Positions 47,597 to 58,957 of a stretch of 64,000 bases of DNA are shown here, piece after piece. Made by a program: the position numbers and the translations under genes. The stretch is from Actinobacillus porcinus. Lineage in GTDB: Bacteria > Pseudomonadota > Gammaproteobacteria > Enterobacterales > Pasteurellaceae. Each line of letters opens with the position of its first letter. Within the stretch, counting starts at the first letter, position 1. The notes beneath the pieces are model-generated. The model saw nothing but the letters and a program-made list of their open reading frames with translations, ran no database searches and was not told the origin of the DNA. Location of the stretch: positions 1-64,000 of the forward strand of contig NZ_CABFKI010000011.1 in NCBI RefSeq assembly GCF_901764995.1, given 5' to 3'.

Positions 47597-49222
47597 ATGT
47601 CCCTTCGCTTACCACAATGGAAAATGTCATCTATCAAATTAAATTTGTTGTTGGCATTGTATTTTACCCTTGTTCTTAATATCGCGTTTTTCCGTGAAGT
47701 GATTTCTTTGAGTCATCCAACGGATTACTTTTTATTGACCACACCGTTGGTGTTATTTGTTGCTTGTAATATTGTGTTTAATGTGTTGTCTGTTCCCGTT
47801 TTACACAAAATAATTATTCCGGCCTTTTTGCTCATTAGCGCGGCGGTGAGTTATAACTCATTGGTGTTCAACGTCTATTTTGACCGCGATATGTTGACCA
47901 ATGTGTTGCAAACAAACGTTGCGGAAAGCTCGCGCATGTTCAGTTTTTCCTATGTGGCGTGGTTGTTGGTGGTAGGTGTGTTGCCGACTGTTTTATATTT
48001 GTGCGTCAAAGTGGATTATAAAAAATGGTGGGTGGAATTGTTGGCGCGTATGGGATCAATTTTGGCATCCGCGTTATTTGTATTCGCTATCGGCGCCGTG
48101 TTTTATCAAGACTATGCCTCTTTTTTCCGCAACAACAAATACTTACCTCATTTGCTAGTGCCGTCTAATTTTGTTGGCGCGACAATCAGTAAAATTAAGC
48201 ATACGCGTATGGAAAATATGCCCTTCGTGCAAACAGGCATTGATGCCAAAATGGAAAAAACGGACGATGATGTGAATGTGTCTGTGATTGTGGTAGGCGA
48301 AACCACCCGTGCGCAAAACTGGGGGGTAAATGGTTATGGGCGTCAAACTACACCTTATTTAGCGGAACGGGTAAAGCGCGGTGAAAATCTGATTAATTTT
48401 ACCGATGTGAGCAGTTGTGGAACCGCTACTGCCATTTCTGTGCCTTGTATGTTCTCTAGCTTAAACCGCAGCGATTATGACGCGGTGCAAGCCAATCATC
48501 AGGATAATTTATTAGACACCGTACAACATGCAGGCGTAAAAGTGCAATGGATTGAAAATGATGCGGGCTGTAAGGATGTGTGTAACCGTGTGCCAACCAT
48601 CAACACCGTGGATTTACAAGTGCCGGAATATTGCACAGACGGCGAATGCCTTGACAATATTATGTTGCCTGAATTGGAAAAAGCGTTGGCTAATGCCAGC
48701 CAAGATACGGTGATTGTGTTGCATACTATCGGCAGCCACGGCCCCACTTATTTTGAACGTTATACAGAAAAAGAACGCCAATTTACGCCTACTTGTGATA
48801 CCAAAGAAATTAATCAATGTTCACAGGTGGAATTAATCAATACTTACGATAACGGCATTCTTTATATTGATCAGTTTTTAGATAAAGTGATTGGGCAATT
48901 AGAAGCCTATCCGAATCTCAAAACATCCATGCTCTATCTTTCCGACCACGGCGAAAGTTTAGGGGAGAATAATATGTACTTGCATGCAACGCCTTATGCC
49001 ATTGCGCCGAAAGAGCAAACGCAAGTGCCTATGGTGATGTGGTTTTCGCCAAAATGGGTGGAAAATAAAAAGGTGGATTTAACTTGTTTGCGCCAAAACG
49101 CGAATCGCCCTTATTCTCACGACAATTTTTTCCATTCGGTGTTGAGTTTAATGGATATGAAAATGGCGAGCGTCAAAGCCTACAATAAGGATTTAGATAT
49201 TTTAGCAACTTGCCGAAAATAG
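47597..49222 (+). CDS. eptA: Lipid A phosphoethanolamine transferase EptA
   Basis: A 541-residue enzyme from ATG 47597 (behind AGGAG). Five N-terminal membrane helices are followed by a periplasmic sulfatase-like domain: GETTRAQNWGVNGYGRQTTP, the catalytic threonine (Thr276) in CGTATAISVPCMFSS, and metal-binding LSDHGESLGENN plus HATPYAIAP. Paired cysteines match the EptA disulfide pattern. It adds phosphoethanolamine to lipid A or LOS and is the basis of polymyxin resistance when induced. Context supports control by the neighbouring two-component system. Confidence 0.93.
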   Translation: MSLRLPQWKMSSIKLNLLLALYFTLVLNIAFFREVISLSHPTDYFLLTTPLVLFVACNIVFNVLSVPVLHKIIIPAFLLISAAVSYNSLVFNVYFDRDMLTNVLQTNVAESSRMFSFSYVAWLLVVGVLPTVLYLCVKVDYKKWWVELLARMGSILASALFVFAIGAVFYQDYASFFRNNKYLPHLLVPSNFVGATISKIKHTRMENMPFVQTGIDAKMEKTDDDVNVSVIVVGETTRAQNWGVNGYGRQTTPYLAERVKRGENLINFTDVSSCGTATAISVPCMFSSLNRSDYDAVQANHQDNLLDTVQHAGVKVQWIENDAGCKDVCNRVPTINTVDLQVPEYCTDGECLDNIMLPELEKALANASQDTVIVLHTIGSHGPTYFERYTEKERQFTPTCDTKEINQCSQVELINTYDNGILYIDQFLDKVIGQLEAYPNLKTSMLYLSDHGESLGENNMYLHATPYAIAPKEQTQVPMVMWFSPKWVENKKVDLTCLRQNANRPYSHDNFFHSVLSLMDMKMASVKAYNKDLDILATCRK

Positions 49223-49259
49223 ATTTTAAGACTAGAATTTAGCGCAGTTATCATTTTGT

Positions 49260-49300
49260 AAAGTGCGGTGGAAAATTCAATGATTTTCTGACCGCGCTTT
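49260..49300 (+). terminator. Paired uptake-like sequences after eptA
   Basis: AAAGTGCGGT (49260-49269) pairs with ACCGCGCTTT (49291-49300), extended inward by GAAAAT/ATTTTC. A T-run follows after GC. Likely eptA terminator. Confidence 0.65.
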
Positions 49301-49323
49301 GCTGTTTTTGTAAGAGAACTGTT

Positions 49324-49800
49324 ATGTTAGACATTGTTTTATATGAACCCGAAATTCCGCAAAATACAGGAAATATCATTCGCTTGTGCGCCAATACCGG
49401 CTTTCGTTTACATTTAATCGAACCCCTTGGTTTTACTTGGGACGATAAACGTTTGCGCCGTTCGGGGTTGGATTATCATGAATTTGCAGAAATTAAACGC
49501 CACAAAACCTTTGAGCAATTTTTAGCAAGTGAACAGCCGAAACGTTTGTTTGCGATGACTACCAAGGGCGGCCCTGCCCATAGCGATGTGCAGTTTGAAG
49601 TGGGGGATTATTTGATGTTCGGCCCTGAAACGCGCGGTATCCCAATGACCATTTTGGACAGTTTGCCGATGGAACAAAAATTACGTATTCCTATGACGGA
49701 AAATAGCCGTAGTATGAATTTATCCAACTCTGTTGCAGTAGCAGTTTATGAAGCTTGGCGACAATTAGGCTATCAAGGTGCGGTGAATTTAAACCGTTGA
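49324..49800 (+). CDS. trmL: tRNA (cytidine/uridine-34 2'-O)-methyltransferase TrmL
   Basis: A 158-residue SPOUT methyltransferase: [20 protein letters not shown] at the start and the trefoil-knot motifs [13 protein letters not shown] and [16 protein letters not shown]. It modifies the wobble base of tRNA-Leu isoacceptors. Confidence 0.95.
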   Translation: MLDIVLYEPEIPQNTGNIIRLCANTGFRLHLIEPLGFTWDDKRLRRSGLDYHEFAEIKRHKTFEQFLASEQPKRLFAMTTKGGPAHSDVQFEVGDYLMFGPETRGIPMTILDSLPMEQKLRIPMTENSRSMNLSNSVAVAVYEAWRQLGYQGAVNLNR

Positions 49801-49803
49801 TTT

Positions 49804-49828
49804 TGGGCGTCAAATCTGACGCCTTTTT
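49804..49828 (+). terminator. trmL terminator
   Basis: GGCGTCA (49806-49812) pairs with TGACGCC (49817-49823), then TTTTT. Confidence 0.85.
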
Positions 49829-49871
49829 CCCATTCCAATACATACAAATCCGTGCTTTTCCGTGCATTTTC

Positions 49872-49880
49872 TGCTATAAT
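49872..49880 (+). promoter_or_regulatory. Extended -10 promoter of gyrB
   Basis: TGCTATAAT is an extended -10 with a perfect TATAAT (49875-49880), 37 bases upstream of the gyrB ATG. No strong -35 is visible, as is common for gyrase promoters that respond to supercoiling. Confidence 0.6.
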
Positions 49881-49907
49881 CCCGCCTAATTTTTCATAGC
49901 AAAATAG

Positions 49908-52376
<2,469 letters not shown>

Positions 52377-52392
52377 AAAATTGTGTTAAAAC

Positions 52393-52435
52393 AAACCGCG
52401 CTTTGACTGAGAATCAAAGTGCGGTTTTTATTTTT
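52393..52435. terminator. gyrB terminator from paired uptake-like sequences
   Basis: AAACCGCGCTTTGA (52393-52406) pairs with TCAAAGTGCGGTTT (52414-52427), then a T-run. It also stands at the end of the convergent glutathione S-transferase gene. Confidence 0.8.
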
Positions 52436-52446
52436 GCTATTTTAAA

Positions 52447-53064
52447 CTAAGCCGGTAGCCCTTGTTTGGCTAGTGCGGCTTTGACACCGGGGTTTTCGCT
52501 GACGCGTTGGTAGAAAGGTTCTAGGTGAACGAGTGGGCTGTAGTCTAAGCCGATAAGTTTGCACCAACGGAGTTCTACGTATAAGTAAATATCCGCGACA
52601 GAAAGTTGTTCGCCAAAATAAAGGTGTTGGCTTAAATGTTCGTTAGCGATAGTCAACAAGGTAAGAACCTGTTTAGCGGCGGCTTGACGAATGTTATTGG
52701 TTAACTCTTCGTTGCCTTTTGCATAATCAGGTAAGTGGAATAATGGCCCAAATGCTTTGTGTAAATCGGCATTGCAGAACGCCAGCCATTTCATGGCTTT
52801 AGCTTTGTCTTGGGCGGTTTTGCTTCCAAATAATTTGGCTTCGGGGTTGAGCGTATCCAAATAACTTAAAATGGCGATATTTTGTGATAAGACAAAATCA
52901 CCATCAATTAATAGTGGCACGGAGCCTTGTGGATTGAGTGCTAAATATTCAGGTTTTTTGATTTCTTCACGGCTTGCTTCGATAGCCACGTAAGGTTTGC
53001 CGACCCATTCAAGGGCAATGTGTGGCACCAGTGAGCATGCGCCTTTTAAGTAATAAAGTTTCAT
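52447..53064 (-). CDS. Glutathione S-transferase
   Basis: A 205-residue GST of the bacterial beta class. The N-terminal thioredoxin-like domain begins [20 protein letters not shown] with the beta-class active-site cysteine (Cys10), and has the cis-proline/Ser stretch [13 protein letters not shown]. The C-terminal helical domain follows ([15 protein letters not shown]). Nine bases from lysA, so probably co-transcribed after it. Substrate unknown. Confidence 0.92.
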   Translation of the reverse strand: MKLYYLKGACSLVPHIALEWVGKPYVAIEASREEIKKPEYLALNPQGSVPLLIDGDFVLSQNIAILSYLDTLNPEAKLFGSKTAQDKAKAMKWLAFCNADLHKAFGPLFHLPDYAKGNEELTNNIRQAAAKQVLTLLTIANEHLSQHLYFGEQLSVADIYLYVELRWCKLIGLDYSPLVHLEPFYQRVSENPGVKAALAKQGLPA

Positions 53065-53073
53065 GTTATGTCC

Positions 53074-54321
53074 TTATGCTAAGAGATTTTCCAATTGCCA
53101 TAGATTTTCGTAAGTTTCACGGCGGCGGACTAAATAGGCTTTGTCGCCATCGACCATAACTTCCGCGGTACGTGGTCGTGAGTTGTAGTTTGAACTCATA
53201 CTTGCGCCGTATGCGCCTGCGGAACGTTGAACAAGATAATCGCCTGCGGCAATGCTTAATTCGCGTTGTTTGCCTAAGAAGTCAGAGGTTTCGCAGATCG
53301 GGCCGACTACGTCATAAATGGCTTTTTCTCGTTCTAAAGTGCGGTCAATTTCAACGATATTCATATGCGCTTCATAAAGTGCCGGGCGGATCATGTCGTT
53401 CATCCCTGCATCCACAATGGCAAAATTACGATTTTCGTTGGTTTTGATGTATTCCACTTTGGTTACTAAAATCCCTGAATTCGCAGAGATGGCGCGACCG
53501 GGTTCAAGAATAATTTCAAGATCAAACGCTTTTAATTTTTCTAGTAACGCTTTGGTGTAATCCGTTGGATGTGGTGGTGTTTCATCGGTGTAAGTCACCC
53601 CTAAACCACCGCCAAGATCTAAATGTTTAAGAACAATCCCATCTTGTTTTAATTGTTCAATGAGCACGATTAAACGATCTGTAGCGTCTAAGAACGGTTG
53701 TAGTTCCGTGAGTTGTGAACCGATATGGCAATCCATGCCGGTAATTTTAACGTGTTCTAAGGTGGCGGCAAGACGATAAACTTCGCGAGCTTGTTCAACA
53801 CTGACCCCAAATTTATTTTCTTTTAATCCCGTGGAAATATAAGGGTGCGTTTTGGCATCCACATCGGGATTGACGCGTAATGAAATTGGTGCGATTTTTC
53901 CCATTCTGCCTGCAACTTCATTGATGCGCAGTAACTCGGGTTGGCTTTCTACGTTAAAGCAACGGATGCCCACTTCAAGGGCGCGTTCGATTTCTTTTTC
54001 CGTTTTTGCTACGCCGGAAAAGACTACTTTGGATGCATCGCCACCGGCGATAAGTACGCGTTCAAGTTCGCCTTGAGAAACGATATCAAAGCCGGAACCG
54101 AGTTTTGCCATGGTTTGTAAAATCGCAATATTTGAGTTTGATTTTACCGCAAAGCAAATTAAATGCGGATGGTCGCCAAAGGCGTTGTCAAAGGCGTGCC
54201 AATGACGTTCGAGCGTGGCTTTGGAATAGATATAAAGCGGCGTGCCAAATTCTTGTGCGAGTTGTGCCACAGGTAAATCTTCGGCATAAAGTTGGTTATT
54301 TTTGTATTGGAAAAAATCCAT
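53074..54321 (-). CDS. lysA: Diaminopimelate decarboxylase LysA
   Basis: A 415-residue PLP enzyme (alanine racemase-like barrel). The PLP lysine is in HLICFAVKSNSN, the HIGSQL and GGGLGVTY motifs bind substrate and phosphate, and VGPICETSDFLG carries the second-subunit catalytic cysteine. It makes lysine from meso-diaminopimelate. Directly downstream of lptM, the usual order in gammaproteobacteria. Confidence 0.97.
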   Translation of the reverse strand: MDFFQYKNNQLYAEDLPVAQLAQEFGTPLYIYSKATLERHWHAFDNAFGDHPHLICFAVKSNSNIAILQTMAKLGSGFDIVSQGELERVLIAGGDASKVVFSGVAKTEKEIERALEVGIRCFNVESQPELLRINEVAGRMGKIAPISLRVNPDVDAKTHPYISTGLKENKFGVSVEQAREVYRLAATLEHVKITGMDCHIGSQLTELQPFLDATDRLIVLIEQLKQDGIVLKHLDLGGGLGVTYTDETPPHPTDYTKALLEKLKAFDLEIILEPGRAISANSGILVTKVEYIKTNENRNFAIVDAGMNDMIRPALYEAHMNIVEIDRTLEREKAIYDVVGPICETSDFLGKQRELSIAAGDYLVQRSAGAYGASMSSNYNSRPRTAEVMVDGDKAYLVRRRETYENLWQLENLLA

Positions 54322-54330
54322 AGTTTTATC

Positions 54331-54498
54331 CTATTGTGGTTGTGTTTGATTCGGTTGTTGTTGGTGTTCTTGTTGTAGTTGTTGGGGTTGATTTTGTGCT
54401 GCGTCTTCCGCAGGAAAATAAAGCGGACCTTTGACACCGCAAGCCGTCAGTAGGCTACAAAGTGCGGTTAAAACAAGAAGAGAAATGCGTTTTTTCAT
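54331..54498 (-). CDS. lptM: LPS-assembly lipoprotein LptM (YifL)
   Basis: A 55-residue lipoprotein from ATG 54498 to TAG 54331. Signal peptide MKKRISLLVLTALCSLLTAC with lipobox LTAC (Cys20), then the diagnostic GVKGPLYFP of LptM, then a low-complexity glutamine/proline-rich tail (rich in QQQ and PNQ). LptM binds the LptD/E translocon and assists its oxidative maturation in E. coli. The bases encoding LTAL of the signal peptide are a reverse uptake sequence. It ends 9 bases before lysA. Confidence 0.9.
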   Translation of the reverse strand: MKKRISLLVLTALCSLLTACGVKGPLYFPAEDAAQNQPQQLQQEHQQQPNQTQPQ

Positions 54499-54560
54499 TG
54501 TGAATTCCTTATGAGCAAATATGACAAAGATTCTACACTATTTTGCGTTAAAGATAAAAA

Positions 54561-54585
54561 AGAAGAGAGCGGTTGGCTCTCTTCT
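54561..54585 (-). terminator. mmsA terminator
   Basis: AGAAGAGAGC (54561-54570) pairs with GCTCTCTTCT (54576-54585). On the minus strand it is followed by a T-rich run, downstream of mmsA. Confidence 0.85.
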
Positions 54586-54618
54586 CGGGTTAAGTCTTTT
54601 TATAGGATTTGCCTGAAA

Positions 54619-56130
54619 TTACATGGTTGGCATACTAAATGAAGCATCACCTTCTAATACGGCACGGCTTGGCCAGCGTGTGGTGATGGTTTTCATTTTG
54701 GTGTAGAAACGCACAGAATCCGGGCCGTAAGCATTTAGTGTGGTGTAAGCGGAATCTTTCCAACCACCGAAGCAGTGGTAAGCAATTGGCACAGGAACCG
54801 GAACATTCACGCCAACCATACCCACTTGAACGCGATGCGTAAATTCACGCGCTGCGCCACCGTCTGCGGTAAAGATTGCCGTACCATTGCCGTATGGGTG
54901 ATTGTTAATCATTTCCATGGCTTCTTCAAAGCTATGAGCACGCACAATGCCTAGCACCGGACCAAAGATTTCTTCTTGGTAGATCACCATATCTTTAGTG
55001 ACTTTGTCGAACAAGGTGCCGCCAATGAAGAAACCATTTTCAAAACCGGCCGGTTTTTTACCACGACCATCGACTAATAATTCCGCGCCTTCTTTCACCC
55101 CTTGATCAATATAGCCAGTCACTTTGTTTAAGTGATCTTGGGTAATTAATGGGCCGAAATCCATTTCTTTTTCACCTGCTGGCGTCATGCCTGGACCGAA
55201 ACGAAGAGCTTGAACTTTTGGAATTAAGGCTTCTACCAATTTATCTGCAGTGGCATCATCAATGGTCACCGCTAACGCAAGTGCCATACAGCGTTCGCCT
55301 GCCGCGCCATAAGCTGCCCCCAATAAGGCGTTGGCGGTAAATTCAATATCTGCATCAGGCATAATTAAGGCAAAGTTTTTCGCCGCACCTAATGCTTGAA
55401 CGCGTTTGCCATGGGCTGAACCTACGCTATAAACACTTTTTGCCGCTGGCGTTGAGCCCACAAAACTTGCCGCTTTAACACGTGGATCTTGTAATAAAAT
55501 TTCATTATCGAGGCGACCGCCATGAACCACATTAAATACGCCGTCCGGCAATCCGGCTTCTTTTAATAATTCCGCTAAACGAACGGATAAACTTGGGTCA
55601 GCTTTGGCGGGTTTTAAGATGAAGGTATTACCGCAAGCTAATGCCACAGGGAACATCCACATTGGCACCATAGCCGGGAAGTTAAATGGTGTGATCCCAA
55701 TGGTGACCCCTAATGGTTGCATGGTGGAATGGACATCAATGCCACGGCCTACTTGTTCTGAGAATTCCCCTTTTTGTAAGTGTGGAATACCGCATGCAAA
55801 CTCGACCACTTCTAAGCCACGTTGTAGTTCCCCTTGTGCGTCTGAGAAAGTTTTGCCGTGTTCTTCGGTAATTAATGCTGCCAATTCATCCCAATCGCGT
55901 TCCAACAGTTCTTTAAATTTAAATAAAATACGCGCGCGGCGAAGTGGCGGTGTGGATGACCACTCAGGAAATGCCGCTTGTGCCACATCAATGGCTTCAT
56001 TGACTTCTTCAGGGGTACTCATGACCACTTGGCGGATTTGTTGACCTGTTGCTGGGTTGTAAATCGGATGAATTTCAGTGCCTTTGCTTGCAACCTGTTT
56101 ACCATTAATAAAGTTATAAACTGTTTCCAT
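54619..56130 (-). CDS. mmsA: Methylmalonate-semialdehyde dehydrogenase (CoA-acylating)
   Basis: A 503-residue aldehyde dehydrogenase of the MmsA/IolA subfamily. Key marks: the NAD-binding region FVGSTPAAKSVYSVGSAHGK, catalytic Cys in GAAYGAAGERCMALALAV, and the MmsA-type QPLGVTIGITPFNFPAMVPM. It converts malonic or methylmalonic semialdehyde to acetyl-CoA or propionyl-CoA, the last step of inositol breakdown. It is transcribed away from iolB. Confidence 0.94.
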   Translation of the reverse strand: METVYNFINGKQVASKGTEIHPIYNPATGQQIRQVVMSTPEEVNEAIDVAQAAFPEWSSTPPLRRARILFKFKELLERDWDELAALITEEHGKTFSDAQGELQRGLEVVEFACGIPHLQKGEFSEQVGRGIDVHSTMQPLGVTIGITPFNFPAMVPMWMFPVALACGNTFILKPAKADPSLSVRLAELLKEAGLPDGVFNVVHGGRLDNEILLQDPRVKAASFVGSTPAAKSVYSVGSAHGKRVQALGAAKNFALIMPDADIEFTANALLGAAYGAAGERCMALALAVTIDDATADKLVEALIPKVQALRFGPGMTPAGEKEMDFGPLITQDHLNKVTGYIDQGVKEGAELLVDGRGKKPAGFENGFFIGGTLFDKVTKDMVIYQEEIFGPVLGIVRAHSFEEAMEMINNHPYGNGTAIFTADGGAAREFTHRVQVGMVGVNVPVPVPIAYHCFGGWKDSAYTTLNAYGPDSVRFYTKMKTITTRWPSRAVLEGDASFSMPTM

Positions 56131-56224
56131 TCTTAACTCCTTACATAAAATAAATCATCTCATCGGCACAGCAGTTTGCCTTGGTATAGCATAGGCTTAT
56201 GCTCAAAAAAATCAATTCATTTTT

Positions 56225-56271
56225 AATGAAAAATAAAATAAATATTTCATTTTGTGATCTATGTCTTATTT
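56225..56271. promoter_or_regulatory. Divergent iol control region: dyad and CRP-like site
   Basis: Between mmsA and iolB, AATGAAA (56225-56231) and TTTCATT (56245-56251) form a 7-bp inverted repeat, adjoining a CRP-like site (TGTGATCTATGTCTTATTT, from 56253), which matches the core consensus at 15 of 19 positions. Both lie in AT-rich DNA suited to divergent promoters. Regulator identities are inferred. Confidence 0.5.
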
Positions 56272-56347
56272 TTAAAAAAATGTTATAGCGAATTTTAAGC
56301 AAAAGCGTATTATTTCTCTGAGATTTTTCTTTATATAGGAGAAAGGT

Positions 56348-57181
56348 ATGAGCTATTTATTGTCTAAATCAGGCAAGCAAGCCCCTAAAGCCAATGGCGA
56401 AGTGCAAAAAATTACGCCGGAAAGTGCTAAATGGGAATATGTTGGTTTTGAAATGTATCATTTAAATGAAGGGCAAGTTCTCGATTTTAATACTGAAAAT
56501 ACCGAAGCTTGTTTTGTGCTGGTATCGGGCTTTGCTACGATTTCAGTGGATGATGCGACCTTTGAAAATCTGGGAAATCGTCATTCACCCTTTGAAAAAA
56601 TTCCCCCTTATTCCGTTTACGTTCCCCATCATAAAACCGTTAAAATTATGGCAAACAGCTATTTGGAATTAGCGGTTTGTCGTGCGCCAAGTCAAGGCAA
56701 TTTACCGGTGCGCGTTATTCGTCCTGAAGATGTGGGTGTACTGACTCGCGGTTTCGGCAATAACAAGCGTTTGGTACATAATATCTTGCCTGAAACCGAA
56801 CCTGCGGATGCGTTGTTGGTGGTGGAAGTGTTCACCGATGAAGGCAATACCAGTTCTTACCCAAGCCATAAGCACGATAATAAACAGAGCGAAACAGAAA
56901 CCTATTTGGAAGAAACCTATTATCACCGCTTCTCGCCGGCACAAGGTTTTGCCTTGCAAAGAGTTTACACAGACGACCGCACTTTAGATGAATGTATGGC
57001 GGTTTATGACGGCGATGTGGTGCAAGTGCCGAAAGGCTATCACCCGGTCGCCACAATGGCAGGCTATGACAACTATTATTTGAATGTGATGGCGGGTCCT
57101 GTGCGTCAATGGAAATTTACTTGGGAGCCTGATCATTTTTGGGTCAATTCTCAAGCGTATGCGGATAAATTTGGTGAATAA
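56348..57181 (+). CDS. iolB: 5-deoxy-glucuronate isomerase IolB
   Basis: A 277-residue bicupin protein of the IolB family. Metal-binding His/Glu residues are in SYPSHKHDNKQSETETYLEE and a later His in GYHPVATMAGYDNYYLNVMA. It converts 5-deoxy-D-glucuronate to 5-dehydro-2-deoxy-D-gluconate in myo-inositol degradation. Ribosome-binding site AGGAGAAAGG. Confidence 0.94.
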   Translation: MSYLLSKSGKQAPKANGEVQKITPESAKWEYVGFEMYHLNEGQVLDFNTENTEACFVLVSGFATISVDDATFENLGNRHSPFEKIPPYSVYVPHHKTVKIMANSYLELAVCRAPSQGNLPVRVIRPEDVGVLTRGFGNNKRLVHNILPETEPADALLVVEVFTDEGNTSSYPSHKHDNKQSETETYLEETYYHRFSPAQGFALQRVYTDDRTLDECMAVYDGDVVQVPKGYHPVATMAGYDNYYLNVMAGPVRQWKFTWEPDHFWVNSQAYADKFGE

Positions 57182-57185
57182 TCAA

Positions 57186-57218
57186 TAAAGCTAAGGGATT
57201 GAATCTCTTAGCTTTTTA
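57186..57218 (+). terminator. Hairpin after iolB
   Basis: AAGCTAAG (57188-57195) pairs with CTTAGCTT (57207-57214), then TTTTATTTTT. It may attenuate transcription into iolG, only 60 bases from the iolB stop. Confidence 0.7.
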
Positions 57219-57245
57219 TTTTTATAGGAAAATAAGGTGGCTACC

Positions 57246-58382
57246 ATGAAAAAAGTTAGAATTGGTTTAATTGGAACAGGTTATATCGGTCGTTGCCACG
57301 CCATTGCTTATGCACAAGCACCAACGGTTTTCAATTTAGACGGTGAGCTAGAACTGGAATATTTAGCCGAAATTACACCGGAACTTGCCGTGCAAAAAGC
57401 CAAAGAATTTGGTTTTAAACGTTCTACAGGGGATTGGCACGATGTGGTGAGCGATCCGAATGTGGATGTGGTGGATATTTGCACCCCGAACTTTTTGCAC
57501 AAAGAAATCGCTTTAGAAGCTATTCGACATGGCAAAACGGTCTATTCGGAAAAGCCGCTCGCGTTGACCTCTGCGGATGCGAAAATGATGTATGAAGCCG
57601 CACAGCAAGCCGGCGTCAAAACTTTAGTGGGCTTTAATTATATCAAAAACCCAACAACTCAATTGGCAAAAGAAATTATTGAACGTGGCGAAATCGGTGA
57701 AGTCATTCATTTTTACGGCACACACAATGAAGATTATCTCGCCAGCGCAGACGCGCCGTTAGATTGGCATTGTGTCAAAGCCAAAGCGGGTTTAGGTACC
57801 TTGGGCGATTTAGGCGCGCATATTGTGCAAATGGCGCAATATCTTGTGGGGCAAGATATCGTTTCTGTGATCGGCGATATGCAAACAGTGATTAAAGAAC
57901 GCCGCAATCCACAAAATTTAGCGGAATATCTGCCTGTGGAAAATGAAGATCAAGCCACCGCACTTTTACGCTTTGAAAACGGTTGTATGGGAACCATTGA
58001 AACCTCTCGCATTGCCAGCGGACGCAAAATGGGGCTTAGCTATGTGATTACAGGCACCAAAGGCACCATCACCTATACTCAAGAACGCATGGCGGAATTG
58101 AAACTCTATATTCACAGCGATGACCCTGCTCGCCAAGGTTTCAAAACCATTTTGACCGGGCCGTTACACCCTGATTATAAAAACTTCTGCGTCAGCGCAG
58201 GACACGGCATCGGATTTAACGATCAAAAAACCGTAGAAATTCGCGATTTGGTCAATGGCGTTGCCAATAACCAAACCATGTACCCTGATTTTGAAGAAGG
58301 GTTTAAAGTTTCACGCGTCCTTGATGCCATCGCCCTTTCTTGCCATGAAAAACGTTGGGTTGATGTAACGAGCGTGGTTTAG
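57246..58382 (+). CDS. iolG: Inositol 2-dehydrogenase (IolG-like, GFO/IDH/MocA family)
   Basis: A 378-residue oxidoreductase. The NAD-binding Rossmann start is VRIGLIGTGYIGRCHAIAYA, and the catalytic EKP motif is in VYSEKPLALTSADAK; the GLGTLGDLGAHIVQ stretch holds the substrate-binding Asp and His. ATG 57246 is preferred over GTG 57237 because the latter overlaps the ribosome-binding region. It is about 40 residues longer than classical IolG and could be an IolX/IolW-type paralogue acting on another inositol isomer. Confidence 0.85.
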   Translation: MKKVRIGLIGTGYIGRCHAIAYAQAPTVFNLDGELELEYLAEITPELAVQKAKEFGFKRSTGDWHDVVSDPNVDVVDICTPNFLHKEIALEAIRHGKTVYSEKPLALTSADAKMMYEAAQQAGVKTLVGFNYIKNPTTQLAKEIIERGEIGEVIHFYGTHNEDYLASADAPLDWHCVKAKAGLGTLGDLGAHIVQMAQYLVGQDIVSVIGDMQTVIKERRNPQNLAEYLPVENEDQATALLRFENGCMGTIETSRIASGRKMGLSYVITGTKGTITYTQERMAELKLYIHSDDPARQGFKTILTGPLHPDYKNFCVSAGHGIGFNDQKTVEIRDLVNGVANNQTMYPDFEEGFKVSRVLDAIALSCHEKRWVDVTSVV

Positions 58383-58433
58383 GGGGGATGGGGTATCTGA
58401 CTAGATCGTTGATAAACCCTGCCCGTGCATAAA

Positions 58434-58530
58434 GCTGAAATGGCGGTTGGTGAGCTTGTCGAACCATAAGCCATTTCAGCGTTTACTGCACAAGACTTAC
58501 GTTTCGACAAGCTCAACGACCGTCTTGTGC
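58434..58530. repeat. REP-like repeat, two-hairpin copy
   Basis: Hairpin A (58434-58480) is a near-perfect stem GCTGAAATGGC...GCCATTTCAGC around GGTTGGTGAGCTTGTCGAAC. Hairpin B (58488-58530) has arms GCACAAGAC...GTCTTGTGC. This is the most regular copy of the family. The 58383-58957 gap holds this, the hairpin cluster and the transporter promoter region; no gene. Confidence 0.85.
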
Positions 58531-58586
58531 TAGGTTATGGCGCAAATATGAATTTTACCAGCAGTCCACTTATTAGACCGATGACA

Positions 58587-58727
58587 TACCCTATACGAGC
58601 CGTATAGGGTTACTTAATCTGAGCCGCTCTGCGGCTCTTTTCTTCAGCCCCAGCGGGGCTGGGTTTAACGAACCTGGCACGGCTCGTGCTAGGTGTTTTT
58701 TCAAAAATGAACTTTGTCAGCAATCTG
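58587..58727. repeat. Four-hairpin repeat cluster with tail
   Basis: ACCCTATACGAGCCGTATAG, GAGCCGCTCTGCGGCTC, CAGCCCCAGCGGGGCTG and CCTGGCACGGCTCGTGCTAG occur in the same order as at 47131-47240. The tail TCAAAAATGAACTTTGTCAG matches that of the copy at 21001. Substitutions in the stems are partly compensated, arguing that structure is kept. Confidence 0.85.
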
Positions 58728-58845
58728 ACTTATTTTTTTCTTTTTCTCCCTTAACTTAAAAATTTTACACAAAAAACACGATCTACTTCACAAAATTGCA
58801 ACATCATGATTGCAGACGTGATTGCTAAATGATATACATAATTCA

Positions 58846-58866
58846 GACAATTTGTTTCAAATTGTC
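58846..58866. promoter_or_regulatory. Perfect 21-bp palindrome, probable operator
   Basis: GACAATTTG (58846-58854), TTT, CAAATTGTC (58858-58866) is a perfect dyad about 92 bases before the first binding-protein gene. It is a strong candidate operator for the local sugar regulator (LacI-, RpiR- or GntR-type), which is not encoded in the window. Confidence 0.6.
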
Positions 58867-58957
58867 ATAAAGTTGAAATTTATATTCACAAATGGGTTTG
58901 TGCAATATAGCCGTATTTCTCAGTTGGATTAACACTCAGTCTCTTAGGAGTAGCGTT

